DNA of 64,000 bases from JAYODW01 sp038116745 (GTDB lineage Bacteria; Pseudomonadota; Gammaproteobacteria; Ga0077536). The notes beneath the pieces are model-generated. The model made no database searches and was not told the origin of the DNA. It saw only the letters and a list, made by a program, of their open reading frames with translations. This document shows, one piece after another, positions 32,221 to 41,071 of this stretch (the first letter of the stretch is position 1; each line of letters begins with the position of its first letter). Both the position numbers and the translations under genes were made by a program. Location of the stretch: assembly GCA_038116745.1 (NCBI GenBank), contig JAYODW010000001.1, positions 124,001 to 188,000 of the forward strand, in the 5' to 3' direction.

Positions 32221-33060
32221 TCAGCCGGAGAGCGCCTGGCGCACGTCTCCGTCAAGCTGCGCGACTACCGCCGCAAAGTGGTCCGGGCTGTCGTAACCCT
32301 GTGTGTGTACGAGGTGGGTAACGCCGACCTCCCGGTAGGCGCAAGCCAGCTCGCAGGCCGCCGTAGGGTCTTCCAGCGGGAGGGTTTTCATCGCGACCAC
32401 CTCAAGTCGTCCGCGACCGCTGTCCGCGGCCCGCGTCTGCATGTCGGCGATAGCCGGCGCCAGCTGGTCCGGTAGCTGCGCTACCGGCATCCAGCCGTCG
32501 CCCAGAGCCAGCGCGCGGGGGATGGCAACCTCGGCCTTGCCGCCGACATAGATCGGCGGACGCTGCAGCACAGGATTGAGGGCCAGCTGCTGTCCATGCG
32601 ACTCGATGACCGGATCTGCCGCGGCGGCGTGCAGAAAAGCCAGTGTCTCGTCGGTGATCCGCCCTCGTCGGGACCGCGGTACGCCCAGGGCGCGGAATTC
32701 CTCCTCGAGATAGCCGGGTCCGATACCAAGCAGAAAACGTCCCCGCGACAGAACCTGGATAGATGCGATCAGTTTCGCGGTCAGAATTGCCGGTCGGTAG
32801 GGAACCACCAGCACCCCCGTGCCGAAGTGGATGCGGGTGGTGACGGCGGCCAGATAGCTGGCGAAGGCGAGGGGATCAATGATGTCTCCCATATCTCTGG
32901 GAATGCCGTACTCGTTATTCTCAAGCACCGGCGGCAGACCGATGTGATCGTTGAACCACAGACCGTCCAGTCCGGAGCGATCTGCACTCAGCGCGCAGGC
33001 CTGCAGGAAATCCGGCGTCGCGGTCGGTCCCCAGTTGCGGATATTGATCCCGAGTTGCAT
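32221..33060 (-). CDS. LLM-class (F420/FMN) oxidoreductase
   Basis: This 279-residue TIM-barrel protein is of the luciferase-like monooxygenase superfamily. It has GLDGLWFNDHIGLP, IHFGTGVLVVPYRPAILTAK, LSRGRFLLGIGPGYLEEEF and the late glycine-rich PPIYVGGKAE. The subgroup resembles annotated F420-dependent enzymes, but F420 biosynthesis genes are not in the window, so FMN is equally possible. AGGAGATAT precedes the ATG. It lies in the six-gene operon between the acyl-CoA ligase and TauD-type genes. Confidence 0.86.
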   Translation of the reverse strand: MQLGINIRNWGPTATPDFLQACALSADRSGLDGLWFNDHIGLPPVLENNEYGIPRDMGDIIDPLAFASYLAAVTTRIHFGTGVLVVPYRPAILTAKLIASIQVLSRGRFLLGIGPGYLEEEFRALGVPRSRRGRITDETLAFLHAAAADPVIESHGQQLALNPVLQRPPIYVGGKAEVAIPRALALGDGWMPVAQLPDQLAPAIADMQTRAADSGRGRLEVVAMKTLPLEDPTAACELACAYREVGVTHLVHTQGYDSPDHFAAVVAQLDGDVRQALSG

Positions 33061-33102
33061 ATCTCCTCCCGTCTTGATGGCGAACAGTTCGGCGTTCCGG
33101 GC

Positions 33103-34659
33103 TCAGTTGACCTGGCGCTCGCGACCTTCCCAGAACGGTTTGCGCAGCTCTGTCTTGAGGATCTTGCCGGCCCCGGAAAGCGGCAGGGGCTCGGTCTGAA
33201 AGCTGACCGAGCGGGGACACTTGTAGTCGGCGATCAGAGTCCTGCAATGCTGCATCAGCGCGGTTGGGTCGGGGCTGCACCCTTCACGCGGCACGACCAC
33301 CGCGTGTACACGCTCTCCCCACTTGTCGTCGGGCACGCCGATAACTGCGCACTGGGCGACATCAGGGTGCTCGTAAAGAGCATTTTCGACCTCGGTGGAA
33401 TACACGTTTTCACCGCCAGAAATGATCATGTCCTTGAGCCGGTCGCTGATGAAGATGTATCCCCCTTCATCCATGTACGCGGCGTCGCCCGTGTGCAGCC
33501 AGCCGCCGCGCAGGGTTTCCGCGGTCAGATCGTCGCGTCCCCAGTAACCTTTCATGACATTCGGGCCGCGCGCGATGACCTCGCCGACGGTGCCCCGGGG
33601 AACTTCGTTGTCGTTTTCATCGACGATCCTGATCTCGACCGCGGGCATGGCTCGCCCGGCAGAGCGCAGGCGCCCGGCGTTGGGCCCGGAGGCGACATGA
33701 AAATGGGGATCGAGGCCGGTCAGCAGCGGTGCCGATTCGGTTTGCCCGTAAAGCTGGTAGGCAGCAACCCAGGGCAGCTTATTGATCAGGTCAACGGCAA
33801 CGGCTTCTGGCATCGGTGACGCACCGTAGTACAGCCGTTTGAAGCCGCTGAGGTCGAAGTCCGCGAAGCCTGGCTGCTCAATGAGCATCTGGATCATGGT
33901 CGGAACCAGGATCGTGTCGGTCACCTGCTCCTCCTGCAGGGTCCGGGCGCAGAGCGCGGGCTCAAAGCGGGGGATAAACACGTGCCGCGCCCCGACCTGG
34001 GTCATGAGATAGACATACAGCGCATCAGCGATGTGGAACATCGGTGCGGCGTGGAGGTAGGTCGAGTCCTGGCCCAGGTCAACGAGGGTTCCGAACTGCA
34101 GGGAATTAGTGACGTGGTTGCCGTGCGTCAGCATGACGCCCTTCGATCGCCCGGTGGTGCCGCCGGTGTAGAAGATCCCTGAGATATCGTCGGTCTGATT
34201 GGGATGTTCGTCGGCTTCCGCGTTGCCGGTGACCAGTTCATCGAGCACGGCGTCGTGTCCCGGAAGCGCGCCTTCGATGCTGATCACCGTCAGCGTGTGC
34301 TCCACCAGAGGCCGCAGGTTCTCAACCAGCGGCCAGAAGGTCTCATCGACAAACAGCACCCGGGTGCCTGAATCATTCAACGAGAAAGCAATCTCGGCAG
34401 CGGACCAGCGGTAGTTGACCGGCACGATGACGCCGCCGGCCCAGGGCGTGGCGTAAACGACTTCCAGATACCGATCGGAGTTGAGCGCGATGATTCCTAC
34501 CCGGTCGCCGGTTTCGACCCCGAGAGACCGCAACCCGCCCGCGAGGCGGGCTATCCGCGACACCAGAGTAGCCCAGGTCTGGCGCCGCTCGCCGTTGACG
34601 GTCGCGAGGACGTCGGGGATCTGTTGCTGGTTGCGGATCAGCGCTTGCGTGACTCTCAT
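33103..34659 (-). CDS. Long-chain-type acyl-CoA synthetase (AMP-forming)
   Basis: The 518-residue ANL enzyme starts at ATG 34659; the frame opens earlier at 34734 but without a ribosome site. Motifs: IFYTGGTTGRSKGVMLTH (P-loop), AAYQLYGQTESAPLL, GWLHTGDAAYMDEGGY, FISDRLKDMIISGGENVY and catalytic Lys in LPLSGAGKILKTELR. It activates a fatty or aryl-alkyl acid to the CoA ester. It is the third gene of the minus-strand operon, between the nitronate-monooxygenase-like and LLM genes. Confidence 0.92.
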   Translation of the reverse strand: MRVTQALIRNQQQIPDVLATVNGERRQTWATLVSRIARLAGGLRSLGVETGDRVGIIALNSDRYLEVVYATPWAGGVIVPVNYRWSAAEIAFSLNDSGTRVLFVDETFWPLVENLRPLVEHTLTVISIEGALPGHDAVLDELVTGNAEADEHPNQTDDISGIFYTGGTTGRSKGVMLTHGNHVTNSLQFGTLVDLGQDSTYLHAAPMFHIADALYVYLMTQVGARHVFIPRFEPALCARTLQEEQVTDTILVPTMIQMLIEQPGFADFDLSGFKRLYYGASPMPEAVAVDLINKLPWVAAYQLYGQTESAPLLTGLDPHFHVASGPNAGRLRSAGRAMPAVEIRIVDENDNEVPRGTVGEVIARGPNVMKGYWGRDDLTAETLRGGWLHTGDAAYMDEGGYIFISDRLKDMIISGGENVYSTEVENALYEHPDVAQCAVIGVPDDKWGERVHAVVVPREGCSPDPTALMQHCRTLIADYKCPRSVSFQTEPLPLSGAGKILKTELRKPFWEGRERQVN

Positions 34660-34708
34660 AGTGGGGCTCTCAGATGAAAATTTATCGGCGTAAGAAAGCG
34701 CACCATCC

Positions 34709-35695
34709 TTACCGATAGGCCGCGCGCAGTTCAAGCATCAGCCGTTCCATGAGCGCGCCTGCCGCCGGCAGATCGTCGATCCCGGTGACGGAGGTGCCGG
34801 CATACCAGGGCAGCTGTTCCGGATCGCCGTCAAAGGCTGTCGTCGGGGGCAGGTAGGTCTGGGGGAAGAGGAGGCGATGTTCGCTATCCCAGGGAATGCG
34901 GCCGACGGCATCTTCTTCTCTGGTCGGGGCAGGTGCGGTGGCGTCCTCTGCAACCTGGGGCGAGTCCGACGCCGCATTGCGGAGCACCCGGTGGTCCATG
35001 CCGGGCCAGTCGCGCGAGAACGCCCGGGTTACCACAGTGTCCTCAGCCGCTGCCCGGAGCAGCGCCTGCTTGTAGACCGCTGCGGCCTCGGCTTCCTGGG
35101 TGGCGAGGAAACGTGTGCCGAGGACAGCGGCTCCGGCACCTTCACGCAGTGCCGCTGCGGCGTCAGCGCCGGTCGCAAGTCCGCCGGCCGCGAGCACCGG
35201 GACCGTGCGGCCGAGGCTGCGCGCCGCCAGGGACAGGTTGTCCATCAGAGAGGCACGTGCTCGCACGGGGCCGCCGGCCTCTATCCCCTGCATGATGACC
35301 GCATCGACGCCCAGGTCCGCCGCGATGATCGCATCCTCGACAGTCCCGCACTGCATGACGACGAACATGTCCCGTCGGTGAGCGTCGCGGATCCACGGCT
35401 GCGGGTCGCCGTCGAAAAGCACCAGCACCGCGATACGCGCATCCATGCAGATCTCAATCTCGAGGCCGTCGGAGAGGCTCAGGATGACGTTTGCCGCGAA
35501 CGGACGACTGGTCAGGTGGCGTGTCTGCTCAATGCGTTCAAACAGGCTTCTCTCCGGCAGGGCGGACAGCCCGAGCGTCCCGAGCCCGCCGTGCTCGCAG
35601 ACTGCTGCCGTCAGCGCTGGACCAGCGAGGCCGGCGAGCATGCCTGCGTTCCAGATCGGTGTTTCTGTCGCGAGGCGGTCAAGGATGGTTCTCAT
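34709..35695 (-). CDS. Nitronate-monooxygenase-family protein lacking the catalytic His
   Basis: The 328-residue FMN-barrel protein follows the NMO/2-nitropropane dioxygenase layout: an N-terminal PIWNAGMLAGLAGPALTAAV, AANVILSLSDGLE, VDAVIMQGIEAGGPV, and PVLAAGGLATGADAAAALR for phosphate binding. The conserved EAGGH has Pro in place of His. Since that His is the usual base of nitronate oxidation, the protein may catalyse another FMN reaction, such as enoyl reduction. The paralogue at 37031-38011 keeps the His. It sits between a CoA-transferase and an acyl-CoA ligase in the operon. Confidence 0.85.
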   Translation of the reverse strand: MRTILDRLATETPIWNAGMLAGLAGPALTAAVCEHGGLGTLGLSALPERSLFERIEQTRHLTSRPFAANVILSLSDGLEIEICMDARIAVLVLFDGDPQPWIRDAHRRDMFVVMQCGTVEDAIIAADLGVDAVIMQGIEAGGPVRARASLMDNLSLAARSLGRTVPVLAAGGLATGADAAAALREGAGAAVLGTRFLATQEAEAAAVYKQALLRAAAEDTVVTRAFSRDWPGMDHRVLRNAASDSPQVAEDATAPAPTREEDAVGRIPWDSEHRLLFPQTYLPPTTAFDGDPEQLPWYAGTSVTGIDDLPAAGALMERLMLELRAAYR

Positions 35696-35734
35696 GATGA
35701 GTCGTGCCTGATGCGGGCGGAGCCGGCCCGTAGC

Positions 35735-36934
35735 TCAGTGCTTGCTGCCGAGAACGCCGGCTGCTCGCAGGCCGTCTATTTTTTCGGTGCTGTACCCCAG
35801 CAGCTCGTGCAGCACCGATGCATTGTGCGCACCTAGATGCGGCGGCGGAGAGGGTGTGTGCAGGGGCGCCGCATTACCGCCAAGCGCCAGAGAGCGCACG
35901 CCGCGCAGCGGGCGGCCGTCGACTTCTCCCTCGAGCAGCAGCGCCTGTGCACCGGGCTGATCGAAAACTTCGGCCATGCTGTTGACGAAGCCGAAAGGAA
36001 CTTTGGCTGCCGTCAGCCGGCTGGCAAGGGTCTCGGCATCGAACTCAAGCCCTTTAGTCCGAATGGCGGAGAGGAGTTCCTCGCGGCGCTGGACACGCAT
36101 CTGGCCGGTTGCAAAGCGTGGGTCATCGGCGAGATGCGGCAGGTCGATGGCACGCACCAGCTCGCGGAACTGGCGTTCCGTGGCGGCGGCCAGCACGATC
36201 TCGCGCCCATCTCTTGAGCGCAGAATCGAGCCATACGGCACGATATTGGGGTGTTCAGAGCCCATCCGCTGGGGGATCTTCCCGCCGATGAGATAGTTGG
36301 TCGCCTGGTTGGCGAGAGAGGCGACCGCGGCCTGGAGCAGTGAGGTCGTCACCAGCGAGCCCTGACCGGTTCTCTCCCGTTTCAGCAGCGCTAGCAGAAG
36401 GCCTTCCTTCAGTTGATGGGCAAGCAAGAGGTCGACCAGGGCCACGGGCATCTTGGTCGGTGGGCCGTCAGGTTCCCCATTCAGATAGGTAAAGCCGGCT
36501 TCGGCCTGCAGGATGGCGTCGAAACCGGGACGCGGATCGGCACTGCCGTAGGCTGTGATCTGGCCATAGATCAGGCGTGGATTGATACGCTCGAGGCTGG
36601 GGTAATCCAGCTGCAGCCGGACCTCGTCGCCGGGTTTGAAACTGACAACGACAATATCCGCCTGGGCGACCAGGTCATGCACCAGCGCCCGACCGTCGGG
36701 ATGGGTGAAATCGCAGACTACCGACTCCTTGCCCCAGTTCGCGCAGGCGAAATAAGACGAGATGTCACTATCGGCGGGCTCACTGCCGAGCTTCCAGCCG
36801 CGGGTCGCATCGCCGCGCGTAGTGGGGTTCTCGACCTTGATAACTCTGGCGCCGAGCTCGGCAAAAGCCATCGTGGTAATCGGTCCGGCGAGGATGTTGG
36901 CCAGCTCGAGGACGATGAAATTGCGGTCAAACAA
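35735..36934 (-). CDS. CaiB/BaiF (class III) CoA-transferase
   Basis: The 399-residue protein is best started at TTG 36934, with AGGGAG 6 nt upstream; the longer frame to 37021 adds 29 residues unlike the family. Signatures are FIVLELANILAGPITTMAFA and IKVENPTTRGDATRGW. Catalytic Asp lies in MPVALVDLLLAHQ. The typical end is HLGAHNASVLHELLGY. It is the third CoA-transferase of the window and heads the six-gene minus-strand operon, implying that a CoA thioester is an early intermediate. Confidence 0.88.
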   Translation of the reverse strand: MFDRNFIVLELANILAGPITTMAFAELGARVIKVENPTTRGDATRGWKLGSEPADSDISSYFACANWGKESVVCDFTHPDGRALVHDLVAQADIVVVSFKPGDEVRLQLDYPSLERINPRLIYGQITAYGSADPRPGFDAILQAEAGFTYLNGEPDGPPTKMPVALVDLLLAHQLKEGLLLALLKRERTGQGSLVTTSLLQAAVASLANQATNYLIGGKIPQRMGSEHPNIVPYGSILRSRDGREIVLAAATERQFRELVRAIDLPHLADDPRFATGQMRVQRREELLSAIRTKGLEFDAETLASRLTAAKVPFGFVNSMAEVFDQPGAQALLLEGEVDGRPLRGVRSLALGGNAAPLHTPSPPPHLGAHNASVLHELLGYSTEKIDGLRAAGVLGSKH

Positions 36935-37030
36935 GTCAGGCTCCCTGGACGCCTGTAAAAGGCGCGACAGTGTAGCCGAGAGGAAGCTTGCCGGGTTTGC
37001 CGTACAGCCTCGGCGCGGCACAATTCAGCC

Positions 37031-38011
37031 ATGAACAAGCAGATGATCCGATCGCCTTTGTGCGCCCTGCTCGGGATCGCCCATCCCATCATCCTGGCGC
37101 CCATGGCTGGCGTCGCTGGCGGTCGTCTGGCGGCCGCGGTCAGCCAGGCAGGCGGCCTGGGACTGATTGGCGGCGGGTACTGTGACGAAGCCTGGCTGGA
37201 GCGTGAATTCGAGCACGCCGATGGGGTGCCTGTCGGCGTCGGGTTTATCGGCTGGCGACTCGCGCAGGCGCACGGCCTGCTTGCGCGGGTCCTTGAGCGC
37301 CGACCGCGCGCGGTGCTGTTGTCTTTCGGCGGCACGGCAGCTGAGAGCCAGCAGATCCTCGACAGCGGCGCACGGCTGCTGGTGCAGGTGCAGAGCGTCG
37401 GTCAGGCGCGCGAGGCACAGGCCTCAGGCGCTGATGTCGTCATCGCCCAGGGAGCTGAGGCCGGCGGGCATGCTGGCATGCGTGGAACGCTGCCTTTGGT
37501 GGCGGCCGTTGTTGATGCGGTTGCACCGCTGCCCGTGGTGGCTGCCGGTGGGATTGCGGACGGCCGCGGGCTGGTCGCAGCGATGGCCCTGGGCGCCGCG
37601 GGGGCGATGCTCGGGAGCCGCTTCTACGCCAGCACGGAGGCGCTGGCGGCGGCCGGCCTGCAGGACCGGGTGGTGAGCGCAAGCGGCGACGATACGGTGC
37701 GCAGTGCGGTTTTCGACCGCCTGCGCGGCTGGGACTGGCCGCCCGGCTACGGACTGCGCACGCTGAGGAATCAGACGACGCAGCGCTTTGAGAACGACCC
37801 TGCAGGGTTTGAATCCGCGATTGATGAAGAGCGGAAGAAGTTCGGGCGTGCAGTGCGCGACGCTGACCCGGATAACGCAGCGGTCATCGTCGGCGAGGCG
37901 GCTGATCTATTGCGGGCAGTGCAGCCGGCAGCGGACATTGTCAGAACGGTCGTCGACGAGGCCAGCGCGGTGCTGACGGCGCTCAGCGCCGCGCGATTGA
38001 TCCCGAGCTGA
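37031..38011 (+). CDS. Nitronate monooxygenase (FMN)
   Basis: The 326-residue protein begins IAHPIILAPMAGVAGGRLAA and has GADVVIAQGAEAGGHAGMRG, which retains the catalytic His, then PVVAAGGIADGRGLVAAMAL and GAMLGSRFYAS for FMN phosphate binding. Class I NMOs oxidise alkyl nitronates such as propionate-3-nitronate to the aldehyde. No ribosome site is evident before ATG 37031; a second in-frame ATG follows at 37043. It is divergent from the CoA-transferase operon and may share its promoter region. Confidence 0.88.
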   Translation: MNKQMIRSPLCALLGIAHPIILAPMAGVAGGRLAAAVSQAGGLGLIGGGYCDEAWLEREFEHADGVPVGVGFIGWRLAQAHGLLARVLERRPRAVLLSFGGTAAESQQILDSGARLLVQVQSVGQAREAQASGADVVIAQGAEAGGHAGMRGTLPLVAAVVDAVAPLPVVAAGGIADGRGLVAAMALGAAGAMLGSRFYASTEALAAAGLQDRVVSASGDDTVRSAVFDRLRGWDWPPGYGLRTLRNQTTQRFENDPAGFESAIDEERKKFGRAVRDADPDNAAVIVGEAADLLRAVQPAADIVRTVVDEASAVLTALSAARLIPS

Positions 38012-38012
38012 A

Positions 38013-38036
38013 CGGGTCTGCCGCAATGCGGACCCG
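38013..38036. terminator. Hairpin between convergent genes
   Basis: CGGGTCTGC-CGCAAT-GCGGACCCG is a 9-bp stem (one G-T pair) with a 6-nt loop. It starts 2 nt after the nitronate monooxygenase stop and ends 5 nt before the sulfotransferase stop, so it may serve both strands. No T-tract. Confidence 0.5.
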
Positions 38037-38040
38037 CAGC

Positions 38041-38781
38041 TCAGGAAGAGCGCCGGGCGGGTATGCGGGGTTCGCAGATCTGTCCGGCCGATTCCTCGAG
38101 CTGAGCAAGCAAGGCGTGGCAGGCAGGGTAGATCACCGGTGGGGCAGGGCTGCTTACCTCTTCGCTGTTCACGCGGACGGCGGCCGCCTGCTGCAGCGCC
38201 GGCAGGGGGAGCCCGGTGACCCCCGCCAGCGCCGCGAGCCACGCCTGCTCTGGCTGCCCGAGCTGACTGAACCCGACGCTGCAGCCGCCGAAGGTCTGCA
38301 TGAACGCCAGGCCCTGGCGGTAGACACGCAGATACTCTGCAGCAAGCGCCTCGGGCGAGCGCATCCTGCGCCCCGACAGTGCGCTGGCCAGACTGCTTTC
38401 GAATTCTCGATAGCTGATGATGATGCGCGGTTCGTAACCTTCCGCGTAGGCGATGGGAACGATGAGGTCGAGGTCGTTGGATTTGACGAACCGTACGGGG
38501 CGCAGGCTCTGTCTGACGGCGCGCCTTGCGCGCCGGCGGTGCCATCCGGCTTCGAGGGACGGGGAGAGCAGATGATGCCCTCCGGACTCAATCTCCAAGG
38601 CCCGCAGCATGTGCCGCGCGGCGAGTTTGATCTGAGGGTCCTCCATTGCTCCGCGACGCAGGTCCCAAGCAGGTGGGACCGGCATGCCGAAATCGGCTCC
38701 GGCGTCGGCGAGCAGCGCACACAGCATGGACGAGCCGCTGCGCCCGAACGTAAGCACAAAAAAACGTCGACGATCGTCCAT
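38041..38781 (-). CDS. Sulfotransferase-family protein (Stf0-like)
   Basis: The 246-residue protein opens with FVLTFGRSGSSMLCALLAD, the 5'-phosphosulfate-binding loop of PAPS-dependent sulfotransferases. It continues with RFVKSNDLDLIVPIAYAE and IIISYREFESSLASAL, which fit the 3'-phosphate-binding Arg/Ser region. It would sulfate a small-molecule or lipid hydroxyl; the acceptor is unknown. Its ATG shares one base with the stop of the imine-reductase-like gene (TGATG), so translation is coupled. PAPS-synthesis genes are not in the window. Confidence 0.8.
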   Translation of the reverse strand: MDDRRRFFVLTFGRSGSSMLCALLADAGADFGMPVPPAWDLRRGAMEDPQIKLAARHMLRALEIESGGHHLLSPSLEAGWHRRRARRAVRQSLRPVRFVKSNDLDLIVPIAYAEGYEPRIIISYREFESSLASALSGRRMRSPEALAAEYLRVYRQGLAFMQTFGGCSVGFSQLGQPEQAWLAALAGVTGLPLPALQQAAAVRVNSEEVSSPAPPVIYPACHALLAQLEESAGQICEPRIPARRSS

Positions 38782-39665
38782 CAGCTGAATTCCACCCCGC
38801 GTTTTAGAATTTCAAAGAGCGCTGCGATTTCATCGTCGCCGTAGCCGGCGGCCTGGGCTTTTTTCATCAGCTGCGACACCGTGTCCGGCAGTTGGGTATC
38901 GATTTCGTTGTCATGGCTCATGCGCTGTACGTGCCGCTGCAAGCGCAGGTGCGTTGCCACTCTGCATACGTCTCCAGCGTAGAGCGTTCGCGCAATCATG
39001 TCCTTGCCGCTATCCGCCGTATTCGCGAGCTGCTCGCCAAGACGTTTGGCGAGGAAGAAATATTCGGTGAGCGCATGGCCTTCCGACTCACACAGCGCGG
39101 CACCATGCAGCATGGCCAGCGACGCCCCGTGGACGTAGCTGCGCAGCGCGCACTCGAGGGTTGCAGCGCGCCCGATCTCCTCCCCGACGTAGCGCACCAG
39201 CCCGGCAGCCAGGCTGAGGCTGTCACGACCGGCCTCCCAGCTCTCTTCAGGGCCGGAGAAGAGGCAGATCCCGCTATTCGTATCGGCTGGAGTCGGTGGC
39301 GCCAGAACGGCACCGTCCAGGTACCGCAGCTGGTGCATCTGCGCCCACGCAGCGAGGGTCCGCGCATCCGAGGCGGTGCCGCTGCTAAGCTGCACCAGCA
39401 GCTTACCTGCCAGACTGCTATCGCCGGCAACCGCGTCCATCAGTTCCAGACTGGTGCTGTAGTCGTCGAGACACAGAACGATGATCTCACTGGCCTGACA
39501 TGCCGCCGCCATGCTGAGCCCGACAGCCGCCCGCCCATCGAATGCGTAGCTCCGTGCCGCTGTGCGATTCCACACCGTCAGGGCAACGCCCTGATCGCAC
39601 AACCGCCGGGCCACGGCCGTGCCAACGCGCCCGAGGCCGAGGAGGGAGATGCGCTGCGCGGTCAT
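38781..39665 (-). CDS. NAD(P)-binding dehydrogenase, imine-reductase-like
   Basis: The 294-residue protein has an N-terminal Rossmann motif (SLLGLGRVGTAVARRL) and a C-terminal helical domain of the beta-hydroxyacid dehydrogenase fold. The catalytic Lys of 3-hydroxyisobutyrate dehydrogenases is not found: the helix reads AATLECALRSYVHGASLAML, as in imine reductases, where another residue replaces Lys. It ends by overlapping the sulfotransferase start and lies 14 nt after the thiolase gene. The frame extends to 39881, but ATG 39665 gives the standard N-terminus. Confidence 0.82.
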   Translation of the reverse strand: MTAQRISLLGLGRVGTAVARRLCDQGVALTVWNRTAARSYAFDGRAAVGLSMAAACQASEIIVLCLDDYSTSLELMDAVAGDSSLAGKLLVQLSSGTASDARTLAAWAQMHQLRYLDGAVLAPPTPADTNSGICLFSGPEESWEAGRDSLSLAAGLVRYVGEEIGRAATLECALRSYVHGASLAMLHGAALCESEGHALTEYFFLAKRLGEQLANTADSGKDMIARTLYAGDVCRVATHLRLQRHVQRMSHDNEIDTQLPDTVSQLMKKAQAAGYGDDEIAALFEILKRGVEFS

Positions 39666-39679
39666 GGGCCGTCTGTGAT

Positions 39680-40861
39680 TCAGCTCAGGCTTTCGTACAG
39701 CGTGACGACGCAGCAGCCGCCAAGACCGATGTTGTGCTGGAGCGCGATGTGCGCATCCTCGACCTGACGCTTGTCCGCCTCGCCGCGCAGCTGCCAGTTG
39801 AGCTCTGCACACTGCGCAAGGCCGGTTGCACCGAGCGGGTGGCCCTTGGAAATCAGACCGCCGGACGGGTTGACGACGCACCGCCCGCCGTAAGTGTTGT
39901 CGCCGTCAGCGACCATGCGTTCAGCAGTGCCTTCTGCGGTCAGTCCAAGCGCTTCATAGTTCAGGATTTCGTTGGTGCTGAAACAGTCGTGCAGCTCAAC
40001 TACCTTGATGTCGTGCGGCGTCACCCCCGCCGTCTCGTAGACCTGCTGCGCGGCCGCGCGCGACATGTCGTAGCCGACCGTCGAAATGAGGCTGTCGCCG
40101 AAGGTGCTGGCCGTGTCAGTGGTCATGGCCTGAGCGGCGATGCGTACCCGGGGTTTCAAACCCTGCTGTCGCGCGAAGTCGTCGGAACAAAGAATGGCAG
40201 CGGCACCGCCGCAGGTGGGCGGGCAGCACTGGAAGCGGGTCACCGGATCGCAGATCGAGGTGCTGGCCATGACTTCTTCAAGCGTCAGCGGGTCGCGGAA
40301 TACGGCACGCGGATTATGCGCCGCGTGGCGTCGCGCTTTGACCGTGATGCTGGCGAAGGTCTCAGGCCGGGTGCCATATTTTTCCATGTACTCCCGTCCG
40401 GCACCGCCGAACAGCAGCGGTGCCATGGGGACCTCGCTGTCACCGTATTTGCGGATTGCAACGTCGGTGAATTTTTCGAGGGGCGCGGGTCGGTCGGGAA
40501 AGACGTAACCGAGCGCGCCCGGGCTCATCTGTTCGAATCCCAGGGCAAGGACGCAGTCGGCCGCGCCGCTCGCGATCGCCTGTCGAGCGAGGAACAGTGC
40601 CGTCGAGCCCGTGGCGCAGTTGTTGTTCACGTTGAACACCGGGATCCCGGTCATGCCGAGCTCGTAGACCACGCGCTGTCCGGCGGTGCTGTCGCCGTAG
40701 ACGTAGCCGACATAGGCCTGCTCGACGAGCCGGAAATCGATGCCGGCGTCCGTGAGGGCGTCGCGACCGGCCGAGGAACCCATAACGGTATAGGGATCTG
40801 CCTGCTTCGGGGTTTTGAAATGGGTCATCCCCACGCCCAGAACGTTAACGTGATGCTGCAT
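39680..40861 (-). CDS. SCPx-type thiolase / acyl-CoA acyltransferase
   Basis: The 393-residue protein matches the SCP-x thiolase group used in sterol side-chain and branched-acyl degradation. The acylated Cys is in NVNNNCATGSTALFLA. His residues lie in VVELHDCFSTNEI and ISKGHPLGATG, and the second Cys is in LGGCCVVTLYE. The start is ATG 40861, with GGGAG 8 nt upstream, rather than GTG 40870. It heads a three-gene unit with the imine-reductase-like and sulfotransferase genes. Thiolytic removal of a propionyl or acetyl unit is the expected reaction. Confidence 0.9.
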   Translation of the reverse strand: MQHHVNVLGVGMTHFKTPKQADPYTVMGSSAGRDALTDAGIDFRLVEQAYVGYVYGDSTAGQRVVYELGMTGIPVFNVNNNCATGSTALFLARQAIASGAADCVLALGFEQMSPGALGYVFPDRPAPLEKFTDVAIRKYGDSEVPMAPLLFGGAGREYMEKYGTRPETFASITVKARRHAAHNPRAVFRDPLTLEEVMASTSICDPVTRFQCCPPTCGGAAAILCSDDFARQQGLKPRVRIAAQAMTTDTASTFGDSLISTVGYDMSRAAAQQVYETAGVTPHDIKVVELHDCFSTNEILNYEALGLTAEGTAERMVADGDNTYGGRCVVNPSGGLISKGHPLGATGLAQCAELNWQLRGEADKRQVEDAHIALQHNIGLGGCCVVTLYESLS

Positions 40862-41071
40862 AGTCGACACTCCCGGAGCGGACCGGGCGGAACGTTAGAA
40901 AGGGCGCAATTATGGTGAATCGACTACCGGGCGTCGACGTCTGTGTGGGCTCAGGAGGGCTTGTCCGCGTGTCGCGCCGATTCGCTGGCTTTACACTTGC
41001 GGTTCGATTGGCCGTCGTCCCACGCTGCGGCGTGCGGTGACGTTTATGTTCAGACGATGAGGAGAGCCGTA

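Noticed and set aside
32596..33819. 407-codon plus-strand open frame
   Set aside because: Antisense to the LLM oxidoreductase and acyl-CoA ligase; no recognisable sequence.
39542..40918. 458-codon plus-strand open frame
   Set aside because: Antisense to the thiolase, whose active-site Cys and His motifs are all present.
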